Shown here one piece after another: positions 1-5,821 of a stretch of 5,821 nucleotides of DNA. Within the stretch, counting starts at the first letter, position 1. The number at the start of each line of letters is the position of its first letter. Below the pieces are notes generated by a model that had not been told where the DNA came from, made no database searches, and worked only from the letters and a program-made list of their open reading frames with translations. The stretch spans positions 1 through 5,821 of the forward strand of contig DAIERN010000097.1 in assembly GCA_027346765.1 (NCBI GenBank). The letters run 5' to 3'. This DNA is from Chloroflexota bacterium (GTDB lineage: Bacteria > Chloroflexota > Limnocylindria > Limnocylindrales > CSP1-4). The translations under genes were made by a program, and so were the position numbers.

Positions 1-782
1 TCGGGCTCATCTCCGCTTCCAGCCCTGCACGCGGCGCTTTCTCCGAGCCGGGACAGATGGAGCTCTTCGTCGATATCACCAACCAGGCAGCGGTCGCCAT
101 CGAGAATGCCAAGATGTACAAACGGCTCGAGGAGACTTTCTGGAGCACGATCCGCTCGCTGGCCGAAGCCATCGACGCCAAGGACTCCTACACGCGAGGC
201 CATTCCGACCGCGTCGCCGATTACGCCGAGGCGCTCGCCCGCAAGCTCGATCTCGGCGAGGACATGCTGAGCGCGGTTCGCTGCGCGGGTTACCTGCATG
301 ACACCGGCAAGATCGGCATCCCCGACGCGATCCTGCTCAAGACCGGCGCGCTCGACAAGGAAGAGCGCATGGTCATGAACGCGCACCCTGTGAAGGGCGA
401 GGAGATCCTGCGCCCGGTCGAGAAGCTCGCACCGGAGCTGCCGATCATTCGCCATCACCATGAATGGTTCAACGGCTCTGGCTACCCCGACCGCCTGGTC
501 GGAGCTGAGATCCCGCGCCTGGCCCGAATCATGCACGTAGCGGACTCGTACGAAGCCATGACCGCCGCCCGCCCCTACCGCCTGAGCCCGCTCAGCCAGG
601 AACAGGCGCTCGATGAGCTGCACAAGTTCAGCGGCATCCAGTTCGACCCTGAGGTCGTCGCGGCGTTCGACCGACTCATCACGCAGAAGCCTGCCTGGCT
701 CCAGCCGAACATCCCTCAGCACCTGGTCGAGCGCTACATCCCCAAGCTGGGCGAGACCGGAGCCACGCCGGCCCCGGCCTAA
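1..782 (+). CDS. GAF/HD-GYP cyclic-di-GMP phosphodiesterase, 5' end missing
   Basis: This is the C-terminal part of a sensor-type HD-GYP phosphodiesterase, a family that hydrolyses cyclic di-GMP in the cytoplasm. The frame is open from base 3 to the TAA at 780-782 (259 codons visible), so the gene enters from the left and the ATG at 57 is internal. The first ~45 visible residues are the end of a GAF domain (…SPARGAF…, then NQAAVAIENAKMYKRL), which reads straight into the HD-GYP domain. Counting from the codon at base 3, the conserved HD-GYP residues are all present: H67 (RGHSDRV), H99-D100 with K103 (HDTGKIGIPD), H128, the HHE of residues 152-154, GYP at 160-162 and D181 (VADSYEAMT). The catalytic domain therefore looks intact. 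The signal sensed by the GAF domain and any further N-terminal domains are not visible. The next gene starts 31 bases downstream on the same strand. Confidence 0.93.
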   Translation, partial: GLISASSPARGAFSEPGQMELFVDITNQAAVAIENAKMYKRLEETFWSTIRSLAEAIDAKDSYTRGHSDRVADYAEALARKLDLGEDMLSAVRCAGYLHDTGKIGIPDAILLKTGALDKEERMVMNAHPVKGEEILRPVEKLAPELPIIRHHHEWFNGSGYPDRLVGAEIPRLARIMHVADSYEAMTAARPYRLSPLSQEQALDELHKFSGIQFDPEVVAAFDRLITQKPAWLQPNIPQHLVERYIPKLGETGATPAPA

Positions 783-801
783 CACTGGCCGCACGAGCGG
801 C

Positions 802-807
802 TAGGGT
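802..807 (+). promoter_or_regulatory. Possible -10 hexamer (TAGGGT) just upstream of the GTG start at 814
   Basis: TAGGGT fits the TANNNT form of a -10 element and ends 6 bases before the GTG at 814, the spacing expected for a leaderless transcript. The same bases contain AGGG (803-806), seven bases from the start, so a weak Shine-Dalgarno reading is equally possible. No convincing -35 was seen; this region is the end of the upstream gene. Confidence 0.3.
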
Positions 808-813
808 TTCGCG

Positions 814-2748
814 GTGATCGTCATCGGCCTTGCAGGCGGGCTGATCCTGGGATTGCTCGCCGGCGGCAAAGTCGGCCGTCTCATTGACGTTCGCCTGCGC
901 TGGGCACTGCTCATCGTGCTCGCGCTGGCGCTTCGAATCGGCACCCAGACTGCCATCGCCGACGGCGTCGCGCTGGCGGACCAACTGCGCCTACCGCTGT
1001 ATGCGGCCGCCTTCGGGATCCTGGCCGTCGCCCTGTGGTTGAACCGCAAACTGCCGGGGCTGCTCGCCGTGTTCGTGGGCGTGGTCGCGAACGGAGTGGC
1101 GATCGTGGTCAACGGCGGCTGGATGCCGGTCTGGGGCCCGTCACTCGATGCCGCAGGCATGAGCGCAGGCGAGCTCAACGTTGCTTTCCACCGCCTGCTG
1201 CCGAGCACCTTTGGCACCGACTTCTTCCTCCACGCCGGCCCCATTGGCGACATCATCCCCATCCCGCTGCCCTACCTGACCAACGTCTCGAGCATTGGTG
1301 ACGCGTTCATCGCGTCAGGCCTCGCGTGGTTCGTCTTCGCGACCCTGCTGCGCGGCAAGGAGGATCCGCAGGGCGGCGTGACCTTGGGCCCGGGCCGCAA
1401 GACGATCGCCGACACTGGGTTGGGCCTCGAACGGCCGATCCTGCTGGGCGGCGGCATGGGCCCCGGCCTGTCCGAGCCGCTGCCACTGGGAGCGCGGATC
1501 CGCGGCCACCCGTACGTCCGCCTCGCCCTGGACGCGCGCTTTGCCGCCTATTGGCTCGCCCAGACGATCAGCCTCTTCGGCGACCGGCTGCACCAGGTCG
1601 CGCTGGGCGTACTGGTGTTCGCGGTCACGAACTCGGCCCTCGCCACCGGGTTCGTCTTCCTCGCGGCGACGCTGCCCAACATCCTGCTGGGGCCCATCGC
1701 CGGCACGTTCGTCGATCGCTGGGAGCACAAGCGGGTGATGATCGCGTCCGATCTGATCCGGGCGGTACTGGTCATCGCGATCCCGTTCGCCGCCCAGATC
1801 GACGTGATCTACGTCTACCCGCTCGTTTTTGCGATCACCGCGGTGAGTCTCTTCTTCCGACCGGCCAAGGTCGCGCTGTTGCCGCGCATCGTGGCCGAGG
1901 ATGACGTGATGGCGGCCAACTCGGCCACCTGGACGGCCGACACCCTGGCCGACATCATCGGCTTCCCCCTGGCCGGCCTGTTCGTCGCGTTCCTGGGTAC
2001 GGCGGCGGACTCGCTGGGCCTGGCGTTCTTCGCCGACTCGGCGACCTACGTCCTATCGGCGTTGCTGCTGGCCGGGATCTCCGTCGCGCCGCTGGTCCGC
2101 GACCAGGCGCCGCGCGCCGGCAATGCGCTGCGCACCTTCCTCGATGAGCTCGTCGCGGGCTGGCGTTTCCTGCGCGGCAAGGCGGCGCTCATGCAGAACA
2201 CGCTCATCAGCACGCTGGCCCAGTTCACGGTGGGCGTGACGCTCGCCCTGACCGTCGTCTACGCGTCGCGGACGCTCGACGGCACGATCATTCCGTACCC
2301 CCAGAACTACGCCGCGATCGAAACCGCGATCGGCGTCGGCAACCTGGTCGGCGGGCTCGCCGTGGGCTTCATCGGAGCGCGCCTGAAGAAGGGCTGGCTG
2401 GTGGTCGGTGGGTTCATGGTCATGGGCCTGGCGGTGGTCGTGCTGGGCCTGACCAACAACGTGCTGCTCGCGTTGGCCGCGGCGACGGTCATCGGCGTCG
2501 CCAATCTCGTCTACATCATCCCCACCCAGACGATCTTCATGGAGATCACGCCGATCGAGCTGATGGGTCGCGTCGTCGCGTTCCGGAGCACGCTCGTGTT
2601 CGGTGGCATGACCCTCGCGATGGGCCTCGCCGGCGTCCTCGCTGAGAGCGTGCCCGTGGGCCTGGTGATTGCCGGCTTCGGCGTGCTGACTTTCGCGGGC
2701 GGTCTGATCGGGGCCTTCCTGCCGGCGGTGCGCGACCCGCACGACTGA
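814..2748 (+). CDS. DUF5317-like membrane domain fused to an MFS transporter (EntS/MFS_3 type)
   Basis: This 644-residue integral membrane protein has two parts. Residues 1-180 have about five hydrophobic segments and resemble DUF5317, a membrane domain of unknown function; typical features are the glycine-rich start, NGGWMPV at 100-106, the loop around HRLLPSTFGTDFFLHAGPIGD (126-146), and IPLPY followed by SIGDAFIASG. Residues 181-235 are a Gly/Pro-rich linker. Residues 236-640 form a major facilitator domain: GDRLH at 256-260; the loop 2-3 motif GTFVDRWEHKR at 297-307 followed by SDLIRA; the RPAK…LLP stretch at 349-357; and MGRV at 584-587. This pattern matches the MFS_3 group that includes the enterobactin exporter EntS, so drug or small-molecule efflux is the likeliest role; the substrate cannot be read from sequence. 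The GTG start is chosen because the hydrophobic domain begins there. There is no frameshift or stop between the two parts, so the fusion is real at sequence level. Confidence 0.88.
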   Translation: MIVIGLAGGLILGLLAGGKVGRLIDVRLRWALLIVLALALRIGTQTAIADGVALADQLRLPLYAAAFGILAVALWLNRKLPGLLAVFVGVVANGVAIVVNGGWMPVWGPSLDAAGMSAGELNVAFHRLLPSTFGTDFFLHAGPIGDIIPIPLPYLTNVSSIGDAFIASGLAWFVFATLLRGKEDPQGGVTLGPGRKTIADTGLGLERPILLGGGMGPGLSEPLPLGARIRGHPYVRLALDARFAAYWLAQTISLFGDRLHQVALGVLVFAVTNSALATGFVFLAATLPNILLGPIAGTFVDRWEHKRVMIASDLIRAVLVIAIPFAAQIDVIYVYPLVFAITAVSLFFRPAKVALLPRIVAEDDVMAANSATWTADTLADIIGFPLAGLFVAFLGTAADSLGLAFFADSATYVLSALLLAGISVAPLVRDQAPRAGNALRTFLDELVAGWRFLRGKAALMQNTLISTLAQFTVGVTLALTVVYASRTLDGTIIPYPQNYAAIETAIGVGNLVGGLAVGFIGARLKKGWLVVGGFMVMGLAVVVLGLTNNVLLALAAATVIGVANLVYIIPTQTIFMEITPIELMGRVVAFRSTLVFGGMTLAMGLAGVLAESVPVGLVIAGFGVLTFAGGLIGAFLPAVRDPHD

Positions 2749-2754
2749 ACCGCC

Positions 2755-2760
2755 GATAAT
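2755..2760 (+). promoter_or_regulatory. Possible -10 hexamer (GATAAT) in the gap before 2773
   Basis: GATAAT matches TATAAT at five of six positions and stands out as AT-rich in a GC-rich 24-base gap. It ends 12 bases before the ATG at 2773, which would give a leader of only a few bases. That start has no Shine-Dalgarno sequence. No clear -35 hexamer was found at the usual distance. Confidence 0.3.
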
Positions 2761-2772
2761 CGCGCCAGCCAG

Positions 2773-3177
2773 ATGGATACCGGTCTCACGCTGATCGTTG
2801 CCGCCATGCTGTTCGCAGTCGCACTCGTCGCGCTGCGGCTGGGCCGCGGCGTGAGCACGCGCCTGGGAAGGTTGGGCGAGCAGCTGCGCGTCGCCGATGC
2901 CCGAATAGCGAACGCGACGCTTGCGCTGGCGGCGAAGATGGACGCGCAGCGCGCCGATCTGGCTACCGTCAGCACGGCAACCGAACGGGCGCTATGGTCA
3001 CTTGCACGCTTTGACGAGCGCGTGGATGCCGCCCGTGCAGGGCTCGCGACGCGCCACGCCGCGATCGAGAGGGACCGGGCGCGACTCACTGCCGCTCGCT
3101 CGGCGATCATTCGAGCGAAGAAAGCGGCGCGAATGGTGATGAAAGTGCTTGAACTGAGGAGGGCATTCCTGGGATGA
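2773..3177 (+). CDS. Small membrane-anchored coiled-coil protein, function unknown
   Basis: This 134-residue protein belongs to no family I recognise. Residues 4-22 form one hydrophobic segment (LTLIVAAMLFAVALVALRL), an uncleaved signal anchor or single transmembrane helix. The remainder, about residues 27-130, lacks prolines, is rich in Ala, Arg, Glu, Asp and Leu, and is very likely a long helix or coiled coil. The end is basic (RAKKAARMVMKVLELRR). Arginines directly after the membrane segment favour a cytoplasmic C-terminal part by the positive-inside rule. The ATG start lacks a Shine-Dalgarno sequence and sits 24 bases after the transporter stop. The stop TGA at 3175-3177 overlaps the next start as ATGA, which implies translational coupling and a shared role with the acidic membrane protein downstream. 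A scaffold or partner of that protein is a guess. Strand, coupling and a plausible membrane segment support a real gene. Confidence 0.75.
   Translation: MDTGLTLIVAAMLFAVALVALRLGRGVSTRLGRLGEQLRVADARIANATLALAAKMDAQRADLATVSTATERALWSLARFDERVDAARAGLATRHAAIERDRARLTAARSAIIRAKKAARMVMKVLELRRAFLG
3156..3163 (+). promoter_or_regulatory. Strong ribosome binding site for the ATG at 3174
   Basis: GAGGAGGG is a near-perfect Shine-Dalgarno sequence, ten bases before the ATG at 3174, inside the 3' end of the preceding gene. It fixes that start and is the only strong ribosome binding site among the starts visible here. Confidence 0.75.
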
Positions 3178-3689
3178 CCGACGAGCGAACGCCCGAAACA
3201 GAGCTCGAGCTCGACGGCGAGGACCAGGATTCAGGCCAGGACGGGGACCAGCTCGAGGAAGAGGAGCTCGACGACGAGCAGGAGAAGCAGGACGAGGTGC
3301 CTGCGCCTCGCCCGAGCGCGGCGCTCCCCCAGGTCCGCGGTAGGACTCCGACCGCGCCAGTTGCCTCGCGGACAGGCGCGGCCCGCTCGGATGAAGAGCT
3401 GCCGTACATCGACGACCGCGCGTCCAAGATCTGGGTCTGGGCGATCGTCGCGGTGTTCGCGCTGATCCTGGCCTACGGCCTGCTTTTCGGTAAGTCGGGC
3501 GCGCTGACGCCGCCCACGCCTTCGCCCACGCCAAGCCCGGTACCCACGGCTACCGCGAGCGCATCACCTGCGCCTTCGGCGAGCCTGACCGCCGCGCCCA
3601 GCGTCACCATCACGCCTATCCCCAGCGTCACGGCGACGCCGGTGCCCACCGTTGTCTTGACTGCCTCACCCGCTCCGAGCCCCAGTTAG
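3174..3689 (+). CDS. Single-pass membrane protein with acidic N-terminus and Pro/Thr/Ser-rich tail
   Basis: This 171-residue protein of unknown function has three distinct zones. Residues 1-41 are extremely acidic, with 21 Asp/Glu against two basic residues. Residues 42-84 are a Pro/Ala/Arg-containing linker ending in PYIDDRASK. Residues 86-106 form one transmembrane helix (IWVWAIVAVFALILAYGLLFG). Residues 107-171 are almost only Pro, Thr, Ser, Ala and Val, beginning TPPTPSPTPSPVPT, and include an 8-residue tandem repeat. Such tails are common in envelope proteins of GC-rich bacteria, where they act as extended spacers and may be O-glycosylated, so an outside location for the tail is likely, with the acidic part in the cytoplasm. 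The start is set by a strong ribosome binding site and by the ATGA overlap with the upstream coiled-coil gene. No enzymatic domain is present. The stop codon is TAG. Confidence 0.8.
   Translation: MTDERTPETELELDGEDQDSGQDGDQLEEEELDDEQEKQDEVPAPRPSAALPQVRGRTPTAPVASRTGAARSDEELPYIDDRASKIWVWAIVAVFALILAYGLLFGKSGALTPPTPSPTPSPVPTATASASPAPSASLTAAPSVTITPIPSVTATPVPTVVLTASPAPSPS
3597..3668 (+). repeat. Tandem 24-base repeat coding PSVTxTPx, third copy degenerate
   Basis: Two adjacent 24-base units (3597-3620 and 3621-3644) encode PSVTITPI and PSVTATPV; a third, decayed unit (3645-3668) encodes PTVVLTAS. They lie in the Pro/Thr-rich tail of the protein encoded at 3174-3689. The array is in frame and is likely to vary in copy number by slippage without breaking the gene. 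Confidence 0.6.
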
Positions 3690-3699
3690 ACCCCCCACC

Positions 3700-4380
3700 A
3701 TGCGCCGCTGGCTGGGCCGAAAGGCAGCGGAGCCCAGGGACTGGGCGAGCGTCCAGCTCGAGGCGCGCGGCATCAATGATCCGCTCGTCCTGGCAGCGAT
3801 GCGCACCGTGCCGCGCGACAAGTTCGTGCCGCCGGAACTCGCGCGCCAGGCATATGACGACGGCGCGCTGCCCATTGGCCACGGCCAGACGATCTCGCAG
3901 CCATACATCGTCGCCCGCATGACCCAGGCGCTGGGCCTGACGAGCTGGCCGCAGAACCACGACGGGGCGAGGCCCAAGGTGCTCGACGTTGGCACTGGCT
4001 CGGGCTACCAGGCGGCCATCCTCGCGGCTCTGGGAGCGGAGGTCGTGGGCGTCGAGCTGGAAGCGGAGCTGGCGGAAATCGCACGGCTCCGACTGATTGG
4101 CCTGGGCTACGACGTCAAGGTCGTCGCCGGCGACGGCAGCAAGGGCGTGCCTGAGGAGGCGCCGTTTGCCGCGATCGTGGTTGCGGCAGCGGCTCCGGCC
4201 GTGCCGATTCCCCTGGTTGAACAGCTGCTCCCTGACGGCGCGCTCGTGCTGCCAATCGGGAGCCGCAGCGAGCAGGTCTTGACCCTCGTCCGGCCCGCGC
4301 CGGACGGCTTTGTCAGCACGCCGCTCGAACCGGCGGTGTTCGTGCCGCTGCTGGGCGAGCATGGCTTCGGCAGCCGCTGA
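3700..4380 (+). CDS. pcm: Protein-L-isoaspartate O-methyltransferase
   Basis: This 226-residue enzyme is a cytoplasmic S-adenosylmethionine-dependent methyltransferase that methylates isoaspartyl residues in damaged proteins and so starts their repair. Its length is close to the usual ~210. Family marks in order are: MRTVPRDKFVPP (34-45); AYDDGALPIGHGQTISQP (51-68) with the family's catalytic Ser at 66; the SAM-binding motif I LDVGTGSGYQAAILA (95-109); the acidic motif VVGVELE (115-121); GDGSKGVPEEAPF (144-156); and the C-terminal LLPDGALVLPIGSR (177-189). Two departures are seen: the usual Asp after APF/APY is Ala157 (F-A-A-I rather than F-D-A-I), and residues 80-92 carry a slightly longer loop before motif I. 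Otherwise it looks functional. The ATG lies 10 bases after the previous stop and has no Shine-Dalgarno sequence; the intervening bases are C-rich. Confidence 0.93.
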   Translation: MRRWLGRKAAEPRDWASVQLEARGINDPLVLAAMRTVPRDKFVPPELARQAYDDGALPIGHGQTISQPYIVARMTQALGLTSWPQNHDGARPKVLDVGTGSGYQAAILAALGAEVVGVELEAELAEIARLRLIGLGYDVKVVAGDGSKGVPEEAPFAAIVVAAAAPAVPIPLVEQLLPDGALVLPIGSRSEQVLTLVRPAPDGFVSTPLEPAVFVPLLGEHGFGSR

Positions 4381-4386
4381 TATGCT
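4381..4386 (+). promoter_or_regulatory. Possible -10 hexamer (TATGCT) before the GTG at 4396
   Basis: TATGCT starts directly after the TGA of the methyltransferase gene and ends nine bases before the GTG start of the deacetylase. It fits TANNNT, and the 15-base gap has no Shine-Dalgarno sequence, so a leaderless message for the deacetylase is plausible. A matching -35 is not evident. Confidence 0.33.
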
Positions 4387-4395
4387 CGGTCGCCA

Positions 4396-5460
4396 GTGAC
4401 CCACGTCTTCGTTTCGCCTCACCCCGACGACATCGCGCTGTCATGCGGCGGTTTGGTCGCGAGCCTGCGCGAGCTGGGCCAGAGCGTGACCATTCTGACC
4501 GTCTACTCGGGCGATTCTGCGGAGTCGGACGGGGCCGACCACCAGCGCCGGGCACTGGGCTTTGGCACGAAGGCCAACCACCCACTCACGGAGGCCTTCC
4601 GGCGGACGAACATCGGGGCCGACTACCCGGTCTCCGCCGACCCGGCCCGCAATCCGCCGTGGATGGCCGATCCGGACCGACTCGAGATCACCCAGCAGCG
4701 CGCCAACACTTCCGCGCGCCAGTTCTGGCAGCGCGCGGCGTGGACGCGCTCGGCCAACATCACCAACGTCGAGACGGACGCGCGGCCCATCGCTGATTCG
4801 ATCGGCGGCCAAGGTTCGCTGGCGCGTATCGACTACAAGGCGGCGGATGCGGCCGCGATGCGGCGCATCGAGGACGAGCGCTACGCGTACTTCGCCGAGG
4901 CGAGCGTCATCTTCCTGGATCTGCCCGACGCGGCCTCACGCGGCTATGAGGGCGACGGCGAGCTCCTGGGGGCGCCGCGCAACGACGACCCGGCGCCGTT
5001 CGACCTGCTTCGGTCGGAGATTGTGCGCTTGGAGCCGCAGATGGTCTATTTCCCGCTCGCCATTGGTGGCCACGTGGACCATCGGCTGTGTCGCGAGGTG
5101 GGTCTTGCGCTGCTCGGCGAGGGCCGCCGTTGGGTCATGCCCGGCCCCGGCTTCGTGGGCAGCGTCTCGTTCTACGAGGACTTCCCGTATGCCTGGTGGG
5201 GCGACGCTGACAGCGCCCGGGCAGATGCGGCGGCGCTCGACCTGCCGGCCGGGGTCAACGTCGAGGCGCAGTACAGCGACATCTCTGACGTCCTTGCCCG
5301 CAAGGCCGCCGGCATCCGCGTTTACGCGAGCCAGCTGCCGCGACTATTCGAGAGCGACCAGTCGATGCTCGACGACCTGGCCGGGTTCCATGCGCGGGTC
5401 GCGCTGGCCGGCGGCGTGAACGGCTACGCCGAACGCTACTGGGCGACCGTCAAGCCTTAA
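4396..5460 (+). CDS. PIG-L/LmbE-family zinc-dependent deacetylase with a central insertion
   Basis: This 354-residue protein belongs to the PIG-L (LmbE-like) family, zinc enzymes that remove acetyl groups from N-acetylglucosamine-type sugars on lipids, glycans or small thiols. The metal motif is SPHPDD at residues 7-12 (His9, Asp11, Asp12), followed by SCGG. The second metal and catalytic motif is GGHVDH at 224-229. FYEDFPYAWW at 259-268 and RKAAGIRVYASQL at 302-314 are typical of the SPHxDD…YEDFPYA branch of the family. Between the first strand-helix unit (ending near residue 45) and the conserved stretch MRRIEDERYAYF…FLDLPDA (155-179) lie about 105 residues where relatives usually have about 30, giving roughly 75 extra residues. 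The GTG start is chosen because the catalytic motif follows at once. It lies 15 bases after the methyltransferase gene and converges on a glycosyltransferase gene 18 bases away, which suggests glycan or glycolipid modification. The substrate is unknown. Confidence 0.9.
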   Translation: MTHVFVSPHPDDIALSCGGLVASLRELGQSVTILTVYSGDSAESDGADHQRRALGFGTKANHPLTEAFRRTNIGADYPVSADPARNPPWMADPDRLEITQQRANTSARQFWQRAAWTRSANITNVETDARPIADSIGGQGSLARIDYKAADAAAMRRIEDERYAYFAEASVIFLDLPDAASRGYEGDGELLGAPRNDDPAPFDLLRSEIVRLEPQMVYFPLAIGGHVDHRLCREVGLALLGEGRRWVMPGPGFVGSVSFYEDFPYAWWGDADSARADAAALDLPAGVNVEAQYSDISDVLARKAAGIRVYASQLPRLFESDQSMLDDLAGFHARVALAGGVNGYAERYWATVKP

Positions 5461-5469
5461 GTTCCTGGG

Positions 5470-5488
5470 CGCCGCGGACTATGCGGCG
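5470..5488. terminator. Weak bidirectional hairpin between convergent genes
   Basis: CGCCGC (5470-5475) and GCGGCG (5483-5488) can pair as a 6-bp stem around a 7-base loop that holds the stop codon of the - strand gene. It sits exactly at the junction of two convergent genes, the right place for a shared terminator. No T-tract follows on either strand, so intrinsic termination is doubtful. Confidence 0.25.
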
Positions 5489-5821
5489 GTGAGAGTCGTC
5501 CCGCTGCGCCGGGCGACGACTTCTGCGCCTTCCTCGTAGATGCGCGTCACGGCATTGACCATCGAATCGATCGAGAAGTTGGCGACGACGTAATCGTGCC
5601 CGGCGCGGGCGAGCGTGTCGGCCAGCGGGTGATCAGTCAGTAGCAGCGCGATCGCGCCACCGAGCGCGACCGGATCATGCGGCGGCACCAGCAGCCCGGT
5701 CTTGCCGGGGGCGATCATCTAGCGCACCGGCGCGGTGTCAGAGGCGACGATGGTCGCCCCCATCGCCATCGCCTCGAGCAGCGACCAGGACAGCACGAAG
5801 GGCACCGTCAGGTAGATGTGG
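5479..5821 (-). pseudogene. GT4 glycosyltransferase C-terminal part, interrupted by an in-frame amber codon
   Basis: Read on the - strand from the right edge, one frame encodes the donor-binding half of a group-1 (GT4) glycosyltransferase: [18 protein letters not shown], then [15 protein letters not shown], then a TAG at 5719-5721, then MIAPGKTGLLVPPHDP and a normal C-terminus ending at the TAG of 5479-5481. Conserved family text continues on both sides of the stop without loss of frame. In relatives this junction reads PVREVI or PVREMI, so the amber stands where Glu is expected and a single G-to-T change (GAG to TAG) explains it. The ATG directly after the stop is internal; a 79-residue product from it would lack the donor-site core. 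The [12 protein letters not shown] form, where the first Glu of the usual E-x7-E motif is replaced by Phe, is a known GT4 subgroup. The 5' half lies outside the window. The gene is either a recent pseudogene or carries a sequencing or assembly error. Confidence 0.85.

Noticed and set aside
57..782. ATG at 57 as the true start of the HD-GYP gene
   Set aside because: The frame is open to base 3 and the 18 residues before the ATG match the end of a GAF domain, so the gene enters from outside the window.
2053..2742. Long antisense frame (229 codons) opposite the MFS domain
   Set aside because: It is His/Arg/Asp/Glu-rich in the way GC-rich antisense frames usually are, has no family motif, and lies opposite a clear gene.
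3628..4422. Antisense frame of 264 codons opposite the methyltransferase gene
   Set aside because: The opposite strand encodes an unmistakable isoaspartyl methyltransferase; the antisense product is low in recognisable structure.
4562..5419. Second + strand frame (285 codons) within the deacetylase gene
   Set aside because: It is an Arg/Ser/Thr-rich shadow frame; the PIG-L motifs lie in the other frame.
5479..5718. A complete 79-residue gene on the - strand
   Set aside because: The frame upstream of its ATG encodes the matching glycosyltransferase core; the ATG merely follows an amber codon in a longer gene.
5719..5721. Amber recoding (pyrrolysine or reassigned TAG)
   Set aside because: TAG is the plain terminator of this same gene and of the gene ending at 3689, and no downstream recoding structure was seen, so a mutation or error is simpler.
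1..5821. CRISPR array, tRNA, rRNA, insertion sequence or attachment site
   Set aside because: No regularly spaced repeats, terminal inverted repeats, transposase motifs or structured RNA signatures were found; coding density is near complete.

Overview
This window is a compact, GC-rich bacterial segment with no RNA genes, mobile elements or CRISPR arrays. It probably comes from a metagenome or a poorly studied lineage. The high GC content, the Pro/Thr/Ser-rich 'PTPSPTPSP' tail, a DUF5317 domain, mostly SD-less starts and a PIG-L/GT4 pairing would suit Chloroflexota or a neighbouring GC-rich phylum. That placement is inference from gene style, not a phylogenetic result.

Layout: five genes lie head to tail on the + strand with gaps of only 10 to 31 bases or an overlap, after which a sixth lies convergently on the - strand. 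(1) The window opens inside a GAF plus HD-GYP cyclic-di-GMP phosphodiesterase (1-782). (2) A 644-residue membrane protein (814-2748) carries an N-terminal DUF5317-type membrane domain fused to a major facilitator transporter of the EntS/MFS_3 type. (3) A small membrane-anchored coiled-coil protein (2773-3177) overlaps by ATGA with (4) a single-pass protein having a very acidic N-terminus and a Pro/Thr/Ser-rich tail (3174-3689). (5) A protein-L-isoaspartate O-methyltransferase (3700-4380) is followed by (6) a PIG-L/LmbE-family deacetylase with an unusual central insertion (4396-5460). (7) On the - strand is the C-terminal part of a GT4 glycosyltransferase (5479-5821, running off the right edge), broken by one in-frame amber codon.

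The + strand genes could be one transcription unit, but several starts lack a Shine-Dalgarno sequence and have a -10-like hexamer immediately upstream, so there may be several internal promoters giving leaderless or nearly leaderless messages. The only strong Shine-Dalgarno sequence is at the translationally coupled start at 3174. Functionally the genes are mixed: signalling, efflux, envelope proteins, protein repair and glycan modification. The PIG-L deacetylase and the glycosyltransferase are the pair most likely to share a pathway (surface glycan or glycolipid). No evidently new multi-gene system was found. The points most worth a second look are the amber-interrupted glycosyltransferase, the DUF5317-MFS fusion, the deacetylase insertion and the leaderless-type starts.
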